This document shows positions 6,121 through 14,091 of a stretch of DNA of 40,400 nt, piece after piece (positions within the stretch are counted from its first letter, which is position 1; the number at the start of each line of letters is the position of its first letter). The stretch comes from an uncultured Oscillospiraceae bacterium (GTDB lineage: Bacteria; Bacillota; Clostridia; Oscillospirales; Oscillospiraceae): positions 1 through 40,400 of the forward strand of contig CALWXC010000021.1 in assembly GCA_944385415.1 (NCBI GenBank), given 5' to 3'. The notes below the pieces were generated by a model. It ran no database searches and was not told the DNA's origin. It worked only from the letters and a program-made list of their open reading frames with translations. The position numbers and the translations under genes were made by a program.

Positions 6121-7530
6121 ATGAGTACACCAACAAAAAAACGTAATGGACTCAGCAAGGCTCTGAAACGGTTCTACGGCGTAGGCGACTGCGGCTTTAC
6201 CCTGATGAGCAACGTGGAAAGCTACTACTTTCAGTTCTTTCTGACCAATCTGGCCAAATTCAGCCCGGCCACGGCGGCCCTGATCGGCACCATCACCACC
6301 ACGGTGGATGCCTGCCTGTCCTGGATTTACGGCGCCATCATCAACAGCGTCAAGCCCGGTAAATGGGGCCGCTACCGCTCCTGGCTGGTCATGGTTCCCT
6401 GGATCATCCCGTTCCTGTACGCGTTCCAGTTTATCAAGATCGGCCCCGAACCCCTGGCCGCCGTCATCGTCGTGCTGGCCTTTGTGACCAGCCACGTGGC
6501 CTGGAACTTCCCCTATGTGGCCAACGTGGCCATGATCTCTGTGGCCGGCAAGACGCCCGATGAGCGGGCCCAGCTGGCTTCCACCCGCGGCGCCTGGGCC
6601 AACCTGTCCAAGGTCATTTTCTCCTATGTCTGCCCGGTGGTGGCTACCTTCTTCGCCGGGATTGTCGGTGAGACCAACAAGTACGGCGCTACGGCCTTTG
6701 TCCTGGCCTGCGTCATGGCGGCTCTGTACTATGCCCACTTCAAGATGTTCGACGGCTACGAAATCGTGGAAGACGTGGACGTTGCCAAGGCCAAGATCAA
6801 AAAGCAGGACAAGCAGAAGGGCGGCCTGCTGAAGGCTCTCGTCCAGAATCCCCCGCTGATGGCCCTGATGCTGGCAGACCTGGCCAAGTTCCTGTTTAAC
6901 TTTGTTGTCGCTGGTTCCGCTTCCTACTATTTCCTGTATATCGCAAAGGATAGCGATGGAAAGGTGCTGGCATTTTACATCCTGATTTCCAATATCTTCT
7001 GCGTGGTTGGCTCCTATGCCGCCAAGAATCTGGCCAAGAAATTCAGCTCCCGCAGCGCCGTCATCGGCATGTTCTTTGCCATGGCTGTGGTGCTGGTGGC
7101 CTCCAACTTCCTGTATGGCAACATCAATGTGGTCATCGTTCTCATGTCCCTGGCCCAGCTGGGCTACGGTGTGGCCTACTCCCTGACCCCGGCCCTCTAT
7201 GCCGATACCATCATCTACGCCGAGTGGAAGACCGGCAAAAACGCCACCGGCTGGATCTCCGGCCTCCAGAACGTGCCCCTGAAGCTGGGCGTCCTGGCCC
7301 GCAGCATCGTCATCCCCGCCTGTCTGGCCGTGGCCCACTTCGAGGCCGACGCTGTGGACCTGAACAACGTGGCCCCCGAGCTGGAAAAGGCCATCTGCCT
7401 GGCCTTTATGATCGTTCCCGCCATCGCCCTGGTGGTGGCCGCGCTGCTGATGCTCTTCGGCTTCCGTCTGACCAAAGAAAAAGTCATCCAGTATCAGGAT
7501 GAAATCGCCGCCAGAAAATCCGCTGCCTGA
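6121..7530 (+). CDS. GPH-family (MFS) cation symporter
   Basis: A 469-residue polytopic membrane protein resembling the glycoside-pentoside-hexuronide:cation symporter family. It opens with GVGDCGFTLMSNVESYYFQFFLT and contains a cytoplasmic GKWGRYRSW segment resembling the family loop between helices 2 and 3. About 12 hydrophobic segments are visible, with a charged central loop (VDVAKAKIKKQDKQKGG). It probably imports a small organic solute with sodium or protons. The ATG at 6121 follows GAGGAGGCGCACC. The URO-D gene begins 22 bases after its stop, so the two are co-transcribed. The substrate is unknown. Confidence 0.85.
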   Translation: MSTPTKKRNGLSKALKRFYGVGDCGFTLMSNVESYYFQFFLTNLAKFSPATAALIGTITTTVDACLSWIYGAIINSVKPGKWGRYRSWLVMVPWIIPFLYAFQFIKIGPEPLAAVIVVLAFVTSHVAWNFPYVANVAMISVAGKTPDERAQLASTRGAWANLSKVIFSYVCPVVATFFAGIVGETNKYGATAFVLACVMAALYYAHFKMFDGYEIVEDVDVAKAKIKKQDKQKGGLLKALVQNPPLMALMLADLAKFLFNFVVAGSASYYFLYIAKDSDGKVLAFYILISNIFCVVGSYAAKNLAKKFSSRSAVIGMFFAMAVVLVASNFLYGNINVVIVLMSLAQLGYGVAYSLTPALYADTIIYAEWKTGKNATGWISGLQNVPLKLGVLARSIVIPACLAVAHFEADAVDLNNVAPELEKAICLAFMIVPAIALVVAALLMLFGFRLTKEKVIQYQDEIAARKSAA

Positions 7531-7552
7531 AACCCGTTAGGAGGTACCGTTC

Positions 7553-8614
7553 ATGGCTGTTTTTAACGAAAAAGAACTGGAAATCATCGGCCAGTACAAC
7601 ATGCCCGGCATCTACGGTGCGCCGGATTCCATCGTTCCCAAGCACAATTACCCCATTACGCCCAAGGAAAATATGCTGCGGATGCTCCGGGGGGAGATGC
7701 CCCTGTGGGTGCCCAACCAGACCCTGGACAACAACGCCATTCAGCCCGACATCATGCCCGACGCCCACGCCCGCAACCACGGCGGCAAGGATTGGTTTGG
7801 CATTGAGTGGGAGTACGAGCCCCTGACCAAGGCGGCCATGGTCAAGCCCGGCACCCGGGCCCTGTCCGATCTGACCAACTGGCGGGAGGAACTGACGTTC
7901 CCTGACCTGAGCAAAATCGACTGGCAGAAGGACTATGAGGAGAACTACAAGGGCCGCATTGCCGAGGACCGTTTTTCCTATTTCGTCATCGTCAACGGCT
8001 TTTTCGAGCGGCTGGCGGACCTGACCAGCTTTGAGGATGCGTTCTGCTACCTGCTGGAGGAGCCGGAGGAGCTGACGGCGTTCTACGACAAGCTGGCCGA
8101 ATGGCACATCGAACTGATCAAGATTGCCAAGAAGTATTACAATGCCGACATGATTCTGTTCCATGACGACATGGGCACCCAGATCAGCACGTTCTTCTCG
8201 CCCAACACCTTCCGGGAGCTGTTCCTGCCCCAGTATCAGAAGGTCACCAAGGCCGCCCACGACCTGGGCATGTACATCGCCATGCACTCCTGCGGCTGCA
8301 TCAAAACGCTGATGCCCCTGATCATCGAGGCGGGCTTCGACGCCTGGGAGGGCCAGGACAGCGCCAACGACAAGGCCGCCATCATGCGGGAGTACGGCAA
8401 AGATTTGGCCCAGCTGGCCCTGTATATCATCCCCGCCGATATGTCCACGGAGGATGCCATTGCTGACATCCACAAGCGGGTGGATGAATTGGCCATGACG
8501 GGCCGCTACGCCTGCCGCCTGCGGGATGAAAAGACCGACCGGGAAGTGAATCTGGCCGACGAATTGTACCGTTACAGCCGTCTTAAATACTTGGAGATGG
8601 CAGAAAAGGCATAA
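7553..8614 (+). CDS. Uroporphyrinogen decarboxylase (URO-D) family protein, possible methyltransferase
   Basis: A 353-residue protein of the URO-D fold. Unlike true HemE it lacks the conserved N-terminal RQAGR-type signature. It has the H-x-C-G motif (MHSCGCIK, residues 244-251) followed by EAGFDAWEGQ. In MtaA/CmuA-type relatives this region helps bind zinc for methyl transfer to a thiol or corrinoid. The start follows TAGGAGGTACCGTTC. Co-transcription with a transporter suggests processing of an imported, perhaps methylated, compound. No corrinoid protein is encoded nearby, so the reaction is inferred only at family level. Confidence 0.8.
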   Translation: MAVFNEKELEIIGQYNMPGIYGAPDSIVPKHNYPITPKENMLRMLRGEMPLWVPNQTLDNNAIQPDIMPDAHARNHGGKDWFGIEWEYEPLTKAAMVKPGTRALSDLTNWREELTFPDLSKIDWQKDYEENYKGRIAEDRFSYFVIVNGFFERLADLTSFEDAFCYLLEEPEELTAFYDKLAEWHIELIKIAKKYYNADMILFHDDMGTQISTFFSPNTFRELFLPQYQKVTKAAHDLGMYIAMHSCGCIKTLMPLIIEAGFDAWEGQDSANDKAAIMREYGKDLAQLALYIIPADMSTEDAIADIHKRVDELAMTGRYACRLRDEKTDREVNLADELYRYSRLKYLEMAEKA

Positions 8615-8627
8615 GACAAAAAAGCAA

Positions 8628-8665
8628 GGGCGCGTTGCGGCGGAATCTGTAACGCGCCCACGTTT
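8628..8665 (+). terminator. Terminator after the URO-D gene
   Basis: GGGCGCGTT (8628-8636) pairs with AACGCGCCC (8651-8659) around a 14-base loop, followed by ACGTTTTG. It lies 13 bases after the stop and about 30 bases before repeat element 2. Confidence 0.65.
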
Positions 8666-8695
8666 TGTGTGCGGCAGTATCAGGAGAAAAAAGAT

Positions 8696-9293
8696 AAAAG
8701 TTTTACTCGATTTTTTTCAAAAAATCGCGGTTTCCAAAGGCAGAGCCTTTGGTCGCCCGTCGCAACGGGCGAAATCCCCAATCGTCCATAGCGCCATCCG
8801 CAGATGGCGCAATTCTCGGCAAAGCCGAAGGCCGCCGTCCCCACCCCGTCAGCGGGTGGCGGATGGCGGCCTTATGTCGTACCGTTCCAGATCACGAACC
8901 GCCGACCATTCTCAACGTAGGGGCCGGCATCCCTGACGGCCCCGGACGGAATGCGCCATGGACGCGTCAAGGATGCCGCGTCCTACGAACCGGTTACACA
9001 TTTGCTATTATGCGTCGGTCAACGTCACCCGGCACGGCGCGGCGGCACACGCAGGTGCCGCCCTACGAATACGGCGGTATTTCCGGCGGGCTTGGGGTCT
9101 GTGTGTCATCGCCATGCTGCCGCTGGATGGCCCCCGCCGTCCACCCCACAGGGCCGTCGTAGACGGCCCCGGGGGTTGCGCCATCTGCGGATGGCGCTTT
9201 GGGACGACAGGGTGTTTCGCCCGTTGCGACGGGAGACCAGAGGCGCTGCCTCTGGTCTCCGCGATTTTTTGAAAAAAATCGAGTAAAACTTTT
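8696..9293. repeat. Composite element 2 with perfect 35-bp terminal inverted repeats
   Basis: Bases 8696-8730 are the exact reverse complement of 9259-9293. Each terminus contains CGATTTTTTTCAAAAAATCG, itself a hairpin. Inside, the flanks are again symmetrical: CGCCCGTCGCAACGGGCG-type palindromes and the 20-base GCGCCATCCGCAGATGGCGC at 8791-8810, with its partner at 9178-9197. The centre has an inverted copy of the 70-base module (8917-8986) and a GCCGCC hairpin. No protein is encoded. The element lies between two convergent URO-D genes, with a conventional terminator on each side of it. Confidence 0.88.
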
Positions 9294-9323
9294 AACTCTG
9301 TTGCCTGTGACTGCTGGTGCGAT

Positions 9324-9354
9324 ACAAAAAACGGCGCCGCAGCTGCGGCGCCGT
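9324..9354 (-). terminator. Terminator of the second URO-D gene
   Basis: On the minus strand, ACGGCGCCGC-AGCT-GCGGCGCCGT is a perfect palindromic stem followed by TTTTTTGT. It starts 10 bases after the stop codon at 9364. Confidence 0.9.
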
Positions 9355-9363
9355 CTGGATACG

Positions 9364-10368
9364 TTATCCGATTCCGTAATGCTCTTTATTATAGCGGGTG
9401 ATCTCATCGTCAATGATGGGGTCGGAGTGGGGGAAGATGGTACCCTTGAGGCCGTAGGTGATGCAGGGGATAAAGTGGCCGCCGGGGGCGTAGGCGTCGC
9501 AGGCGCGGCGCACATCGGCACGAATCTCCTCCTCCGTGGAATCGGCCCGGTCCACCACAGAGGCTTCCAGACCGCCCATGAGGACCATCCGGCCATCCAG
9601 CTGCTTCTGAATCTTGGGGATATCGTTCTGGGGCAGCACGCCCTGCCAGATATCCACGCCGATTTCCACCATGTCCTCCACAATGGGCTCACAGAAGGAG
9701 TCCGCATGGTGCATGACGATGACGCCATGGTCCTTCATATAGCCGTAAATGCGCTTGTAATGGTCCTTGAAATACTCGCGCCAGACGTCGGGCTTCATAA
9801 ACAGGCTGTCCTTGGCGCCCCAGTCGTCGTGGGACAGAATCACATCGGGTTTCAGGTTGTCCACCAACAGCTTGGCGTACTGGAAGCGATATTCCGCGAT
9901 GGCGTCCACCAGATCGTGCATATCGTCGGGCTCCAGCAGCAGGTTCACCAGCGTATCCTCAAAGCCCATCAGGTAATGGCACTGCTCAAAAATGCCCGTA
10001 CCCATGAAGCCCATGGTCAGATACTGGTCATGATCCACGGCGGCGGCAGAGGCCTGGCACTCCTCCCAGCCTTCGGAGCAATTGGCCACCAGATCGGGCA
10101 CCTTCACCGTGTCCCGCCAGCAGGTGATGTCGGGGCAGACCTTGTTCTCATCGGTCACATGGGGCATGGGTCCGGGGGCGTCCTCGGGGAACAGAATCTG
10201 CGTGCCCCACTTGTCCACCGACGTTACGCCGCGCTTGCGGTTGCCGCGGGTGTACTTTTGCAGGGGGTCGTTCATAATGGGAACAAAGGGTTCATACTGA
10301 CGAATCAGCCGGTCGGGCTTTCCGTCGCGCTTGAGGGTCTCCAGCAGTAATTCCTTGGGTGTCATCAT
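9364..10368 (-). CDS. Second URO-D family protein
   Basis: A 334-residue URO-D-fold protein, only distantly similar to the one at 7553-8614. Shared features are the barrel segment DVILSHDDWGAKDSLFMKPDVWREYFKDHYK (compare FHDDMGTQISTFFSPNTFRELFLPQYQK) and EIGVDIWQGVLP. The H-x-C-G motif is replaced by MHHADSFCEP (219-228), so zinc ligation, if any, differs. The start at 10368 has GGAGG 10 bases upstream; the adjacent ATG at 10365 is an alternative. It has its own promoter and terminator and faces the transporter operon across repeat element 2. Function is probably methyl-group or tetrapyrrole-like chemistry, not established. Confidence 0.78.
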   Translation of the reverse strand: MMTPKELLLETLKRDGKPDRLIRQYEPFVPIMNDPLQKYTRGNRKRGVTSVDKWGTQILFPEDAPGPMPHVTDENKVCPDITCWRDTVKVPDLVANCSEGWEECQASAAAVDHDQYLTMGFMGTGIFEQCHYLMGFEDTLVNLLLEPDDMHDLVDAIAEYRFQYAKLLVDNLKPDVILSHDDWGAKDSLFMKPDVWREYFKDHYKRIYGYMKDHGVIVMHHADSFCEPIVEDMVEIGVDIWQGVLPQNDIPKIQKQLDGRMVLMGGLEASVVDRADSTEEEIRADVRRACDAYAPGGHFIPCITYGLKGTIFPHSDPIIDDEITRYNKEHYGIG

Positions 10369-10417
10369 GGTTCTGTGTCCTCCAATGCAAATGGTATTGT
10401 GCATTTCTGATAGCAGC

Positions 10418-10447
10418 AGTATACCACGGGAAGGCTGGATTGGACAA
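10418..10447 (-). promoter_or_regulatory. Promoter of the second URO-D gene
   Basis: On the minus strand, TTGTCC (10447-10442) and TATACT (10423-10418) are 18 bases apart, about 50 bases before the start codon. Confidence 0.55.
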
Positions 10448-10542
10448 TTCTACAAACGGTTTTACGGTGCGGTATTCAGATCAGACGCTTTGCCGGATGG
10501 GCAAATGAATGATTATATGGTATAATATTTTGATAAATAACG

Positions 10543-10581
10543 AAAAAATCCGTGGATTTCTCAGAAATTAACGGATTTTTT
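10543..10581 (-). terminator. Terminator of the aldolase-glycosylase operon
   Basis: AAAAAATCCGT (10543-10553) and ACGGATTTTTT (10571-10581) are inverted, with U-tracts possible on both strands. It begins 6 bases after the stop of the 61-residue gene and also shields the following URO-D promoter. Confidence 0.8.
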
Positions 10582-10586
10582 ACGGG

Positions 10587-10772
10587 TTATTTTCCACAAT
10601 GGGCCGTTGCTTCCTTGGCAATCACACAGCTGTCGGTGAACGGACAGTGGAAAAAGGAACAGTCACAGTCGGACAGTTTGCGGCCTGCTTCCGTCACTTC
10701 GTAGGAAAAGAACACCCGGCGGGTCTGATCCTGTTGACGGCAGAAGCCGCTGAACAGCTGTTCTTCCTCCAT
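10587..10772 (-). CDS. Small cysteine-rich protein
   Basis: A 61-residue protein not recognised by name. Six cysteines (11, 36, 38, 43, 49, 59), five clustered as CDCSFFHCPFTDSC and HC near the C-terminus, suggest a small metal-binding or disulfide-rich domain. The N-terminal half has a plausible strand (RRVFFSYEVTEAG). Its ATG lies 3 bases after the stop of the DNA glycosylase gene, with AAGGAGGCGTAAGGG as ribosome site, so it is translated from the same mRNA. A terminator follows at once. Coupled context argues that it is real despite its size. Confidence 0.65.
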   Translation of the reverse strand: MEEEQLFSGFCRQQDQTRRVFFSYEVTEAGRKLSDCDCSFFHCPFTDSCVIAKEATAHCGK

Positions 10773-10775
10773 CCC

Positions 10776-11261
10776 TTACGCCTCCTTTCCAACCACCTGC
10801 CACGCTTCCACCAGACGGGGCAGCTGCCAGGCGGCGTTGGCCGGACTGGTGGAGGGCAGGAGATGGGCTTCCAGGCCCGTGCGGGATTGCTGGTGCTTCC
10901 GGTACAGCCGGTAGGCCGTGGAGCCGTTGCAGAAAATGGCTTCAATGGGGGCGTGGTCCAGAATCCGGGACAGGTCCGTGGGGATCGCATCCCGGATGGA
11001 GGCGTCGGAGGACCCGACGATCTCGCACCGGTCGATGACATCCCACAGGGCCAGCCCGTGGTCCAGAATCAGGCGGCGCTTTTCCTCGATGGTCTCCGGC
11101 ACGGGACAGTCAAAGACGGCGGCCAGGACCTTCCAGAACCGGTTCTGGGGATGGTGGTAGAAAAACATCCCCTCCCGGGATTTCACCGAGGGAAAGCTGC
11201 CGAGAATCAGCACCCTGGACCGCTCGTTGAACAGCGGCGGCAGGGGATGGCAGACCGTCAC
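10776..11261 (-). CDS. Uracil-DNA glycosylase superfamily protein (hypoxanthine/mismatch type)
   Basis: A 161-residue protein with the compact UDG fold. It shows GSFPSVKSREGMFFYHHPQNRFW at 21-43, matching the G-S-x-P-S and HPQN-FW signature of DNA-deoxyinosine/mismatch glycosylases, and the C-terminal motif LLPSTSPANA near 139-148. Such enzymes remove deaminated bases in base excision repair. The GTG start at 11261 overlaps the TGA of the upstream threonine aldolase gene as GTGA, so translation is coupled. A longer ORF reaching 11360 lies within the aldolase gene and was rejected. Confidence 0.82.
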   Translation of the reverse strand: MTVCHPLPPLFNERSRVLILGSFPSVKSREGMFFYHHPQNRFWKVLAAVFDCPVPETIEEKRRLILDHGLALWDVIDRCEIVGSSDASIRDAIPTDLSRILDHAPIEAIFCNGSTAYRLYRKHQQSRTGLEAHLLPSTSPANAAWQLPRLVEAWQVVGKEA

Positions 11262-12286
11262 CGCCGCAGTGCCGCCAGCAGGGCGTCCACGGCTTCGGGC
11301 TTGGTGGCCCAGGAGGTGACGAAGCGGACGGCGGTATGGGTGTCGCTGACGGCGGCCCAATGCTCAAAGCTGAACTCCTGCTCCAGCCGGGCAATCTGGC
11401 TGTTTTCCAGAATGGGGAACAGCTGATTGGTGGGGGAGTCCACCACCATGTCGTAGCCCAAATCTTTGAGACCGGCGCTGAGCCGGGCGGCCTGCTCGTT
11501 GGCATGGGCGCCGGCCTGGAGCCACAGGTCATCGTCCAGAATGGTGGAGAATTGCAGACCCAGCAGACGGCCCTTGGCCAGCATGCCGCCCCGCTGCTTG
11601 ATGGCGTGGCGGAATCCGCCCTTGAGGCTGTCCCGGGTAATAATCAGGGCTTCACCGAACAGCAAACCGTTTTTGGTGCCGCCGATGTAGAAGGCGTCGC
11701 ACAGGTCGGCCAAATCCTCCGGCGTCACCTTGTTGCCGGGACTGGTCAGGGCCGGGGCCAGCCGGGCGCCGTCCAAAAAGAGATAGAGACCCAGCTCCCG
11801 GCAGGTGTGGGAGATGTCCTCCAGCTCCTTTTTCGTGTAGACTGTGCCCAGCTCCGTGGCGTTGGAGATGTACACCAGCTTGGGGGCCACCATGTGCTCG
11901 TCTTTGCCGTTGCCATGGGCGGCGAAGACAGCACGGATGGCGTCCGCCGTCAGCTTGCCGTTCACATGGGGAGCGGTACAGACCTTGTGGCCCGTGGCCT
12001 CAATGGCCCCGGTCTCATGGACATTGATGTGGCCCGTATCGGCGGCGATGGCCGCTTCCCAGGGCCGCAGGGCCGCGGCAATGACCGTCTGGTTGGTCTG
12101 GGTGCCGCCCACCAGAAAATGTACATCGGCGTCGGGACATTGGAACCGGTGGCGAATCTTCTCAGCGGCCTCCCGGCAATAGGGGTCCAGCCCATAGCCC
12201 ACGGTGGAGCAGAGATTGGTACGGTTCAGCGCCTCCATGACCTGGGGCAGCGCACCCTCGGAGTAGTCGTTGCGGAAAAAATACAT
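11258..12286 (-). CDS. Low-specificity L-threonine aldolase
   Basis: A 342-residue PLP enzyme of the beta-eliminating lyase/threonine aldolase family, which cleaves threonine or allo-threonine to glycine and acetaldehyde. Seen are FRNDYSEG at the start, HINVHETGAIEATGHKV at 87-102, the cofactor-binding DGAR (172-175) and GGTKNG with the probable Schiff-base lysine K205. The start at 12286 follows AAAGGATGGAATTTCC. A longer in-frame ORF to 12427 translates the inserted inverted-repeat element and is not part of the protein. It is the first gene of an operon with the glycosylase and the Cys-rich protein. Its promoter lies upstream of the insertion. Confidence 0.87.
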   Translation of the reverse strand: MYFFRNDYSEGALPQVMEALNRTNLCSTVGYGLDPYCREAAEKIRHRFQCPDADVHFLVGGTQTNQTVIAAALRPWEAAIAADTGHINVHETGAIEATGHKVCTAPHVNGKLTADAIRAVFAAHGNGKDEHMVAPKLVYISNATELGTVYTKKELEDISHTCRELGLYLFLDGARLAPALTSPGNKVTPEDLADLCDAFYIGGTKNGLLFGEALIITRDSLKGGFRHAIKQRGGMLAKGRLLGLQFSTILDDDLWLQAGAHANEQAARLSAGLKDLGYDMVVDSPTNQLFPILENSQIARLEQEFSFEHWAAVSDTHTAVRFVTSWATKPEAVDALLAALRR

Positions 12287-12308
12287 GGAAATTCCATCCT
12301 TTTTATTA

Positions 12309-12469
12309 GGCAACGCCGCATAATTGTGCCTGCGGACCTGGTCGGCCCTTTTACTCCAACTGTGCAGTTTGGAAATCTTGAAATACATCCAGTATTCCTG
12401 CAATTTCCAAACTTTCATTTGAAGCAAAATGACTCGCCCAGTTCTCTTGTCAAATTATGCGGCGCTGCC
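12309..12469. repeat. Small MITE-like inverted-repeat element in the aldolase leader
   Basis: GGCAACGCCGCATAATT (12309-12325) is inverted at 12453-12469 with one mismatch, giving an element of about 160 bases with 17-bp ends. An inner hairpin pairs AGTTTGGAAAT (12366-12376) with ATTTCCAAACT (12403-12413) around a loop containing ATACATCCAGTAT (12383-12395). The same core occurs in composite element 1, inside a stem of different sequence. There is no coding capacity beyond a spurious extension of the aldolase frame. No convincing target duplication is visible. Confidence 0.75.
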
Positions 12470-12488
12470 GTTAGAATGATATGTAGAT

Positions 12489-12517
12489 ATTATACGTCCG
12501 CCGTGGGAGAACGTCAA
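12489..12517 (-). promoter_or_regulatory. Promoter of the threonine aldolase operon
   Basis: On the minus strand, TTGACG (12517-12512) and TATAAT (12494-12489) are 17 bases apart. The -35 box overlaps the flippase stop codon (12514-12516). The predicted transcript starts near 12482, so the whole 12309-12469 element lies in its 5' leader. Confidence 0.75.
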
Positions 12518-14034
12518 TGGAGACTTCGGCAGCCGGTGACGGACCGAAGCCAGCGGGTGTCGAGGGCCGTCCAGGCGGCGGTGGAGAGCAGCAGGACGCC
12601 GAAGACCACGCCGAAGATGGCCAGAGCCAGCAGGCAGGCCAACAGGGACGGCAGAGACAGGGCGGCGGCGGTCCCGGCGGCCAATGCCGCGGCCACAGTG
12701 CAGATCAGGACCTTGCAGATGTAGGAAAACCGGGGCGTATAGCCGGTGACCGTCAGCAGGTGGGCCAGACTGAGATAGAAGTTGAGAAAATGGGTCAGGG
12801 TAAACGTAAAGAAATATCCGGCGATGCCGAACCGGGGCAGCAGCAGGAAGAGGAACACCACGTCCAGCAGATTGGTCAGGGTGTTGACCCGGACACAGTA
12901 AACCTGTTCGCCCAGCCCCTTGTGCATGCCGTCCACCAGAGTGTCCATGAACAGGACCACCACCAGGGGCGAAAAGAGCCGCAGATACAGCCCCGCCGTC
13001 TCGCTGTGGTACAGCAGATCACAGAGGGGGCCCGACAGGGCGTAGCACAGCCCGGCCACGGCGGCGGAAAACAGCAGGCCCATGCGCAGGCACCGGTCCG
13101 TCAGATGGTGAATCCGCCGCTGGTCTAATGCCGCCCGGCAGCGGGCCAGCTCCGGCACCAGCAAATCGGCCAGGGCCAGAAAGACGATGGCCGGGAACAT
13201 CATCACCGGAAACACCATACCATGAATGGTACCATAGTCGGCCATGGCCTGTTCCGAGGAGCCGCCGGAGCGGGACAGACCACGGGGAATCAGCAAGTGC
13301 TCCGTGGTGGACAGGGCCGAGCGCAGCGTGTCGTTGGCTGCCAGGGGCACACACAGGCGGAAGAGCCGCCGCCACATGGACAGTCCGGCGGGAATGGGCC
13401 CGGTCCGATGGCCCAGGGCCAGAACCAGCAGCACCACCAGGGTAATGCCTGTGGCGGTGCTGTTGCCCAGATGGATGCTGATACAGGCCCGTTCCACATC
13501 GCTGCCGGCCCACAGGCCCAGCAGCGCCACGGTGGCGGCGATGGATAAGAGCTGTTCCAGCAGCTCCACCCACACCAGGGGCTTGAGACGGCCGCAGGCC
13601 GTGAAATATCCGGCCATGACGGACCAGAGACAGTTGACGGGCATGGCCCAGGCCAGGACCCGGAGACTGGAGGCGGCCCGGACATCCCGAATCCAGGAGA
13701 CGGCAATCCAATCGGCGGTCCGGTGGAGAATCATCCCGCCCACAACGCTGGCGATCAGCCCGTAGAGCAGGCAGCACAGCAGGGCCTTGCGCATGCCGCC
13801 GGGACGGCGGGCGCCGTACTCCTCCGCCGTCAGATACATGGCCGCCACCCGGACCCCGGCGGTGCTGATGGTCATGGCCAGAAAGCTCACCGACAGAATC
13901 AGCTGTAACAGGCCGATTCCGGCGGCGCCGATGCGATTGGAAAGATAGACCTGAAAACACATGGCGCTGCCCCGCAGGCCCAGATTGGCCGCCGTCAGCA
14001 GCAGCGTGCCGCGAAAAAGAGAATGGCGCTTCAA
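12514..14034 (-). CDS. Polysaccharide/lipid flippase of the MATE-like (SpoVB/MVF) superfamily
   Basis: A 506-residue membrane protein with about 12-14 hydrophobic helices. The N-terminal helix starts RGTLLLTAANLGLRGSAMCFQVYLSNRIGAAGIGLLQLI, the usual opening of the SpoVB/polysaccharide-exporter branch. These proteins flip lipid-linked sugars across the membrane, as in wall, spore-cortex or capsule synthesis. I chose TTG at 14034 because GGGGTGAT precedes it at good spacing. The GTG at 14043 has no separate ribosome site. The start region is the U-tract of an intrinsic terminator, and the ribosome site is partly inside its stem. It lies downstream of the membrane-protein gene at 14092-14871. 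Confidence 0.82.
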   Translation of the reverse strand: MKRHSLFRGTLLLTAANLGLRGSAMCFQVYLSNRIGAAGIGLLQLILSVSFLAMTISTAGVRVAAMYLTAEEYGARRPGGMRKALLCCLLYGLIASVVGGMILHRTADWIAVSWIRDVRAASSLRVLAWAMPVNCLWSVMAGYFTACGRLKPLVWVELLEQLLSIAATVALLGLWAGSDVERACISIHLGNSTATGITLVVLLVLALGHRTGPIPAGLSMWRRLFRLCVPLAANDTLRSALSTTEHLLIPRGLSRSGGSSEQAMADYGTIHGMVFPVMMFPAIVFLALADLLVPELARCRAALDQRRIHHLTDRCLRMGLLFSAAVAGLCYALSGPLCDLLYHSETAGLYLRLFSPLVVVLFMDTLVDGMHKGLGEQVYCVRVNTLTNLLDVVFLFLLLPRFGIAGYFFTFTLTHFLNFYLSLAHLLTVTGYTPRFSYICKVLICTVAAALAAGTAAALSLPSLLACLLALAIFGVVFGVLLLSTAAWTALDTRWLRSVTGCRSLH

Positions 14035-14069
14035 AAAAATCACCCCTGTCCAAGGATATTGGACAGGGG
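14033..14069 (-). terminator. Terminator overlapping the flippase start and ribosome site
   Basis: On the minus strand, CCCCTGTCCAA (14069-14059) pairs perfectly with TTGGACAGGGG (14053-14043) around TATCC, followed by TGATTTTTTTG. The U-tract encodes the first flippase codons, and the GGGG of the ribosome site is the 3' stem. It ends the upstream gene at 14092, and flippase expression must cope with it. Confidence 0.85.
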
Positions 14070-14091
14070 CGGGAATTAGACATCCGATTGT

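Noticed and set aside
10515..10530. Plus-strand TATAAT at about 10521
   Set aside because: No acceptable -35 hexamer at 16-18 bases, and only a terminator lies downstream.
10776..11360. Longer DNA glycosylase reading frame starting at 11360
   Set aside because: The extra N-terminus lies within the threonine aldolase gene and is Arg-rich. The GTGA overlap gives a natural start at 11261.
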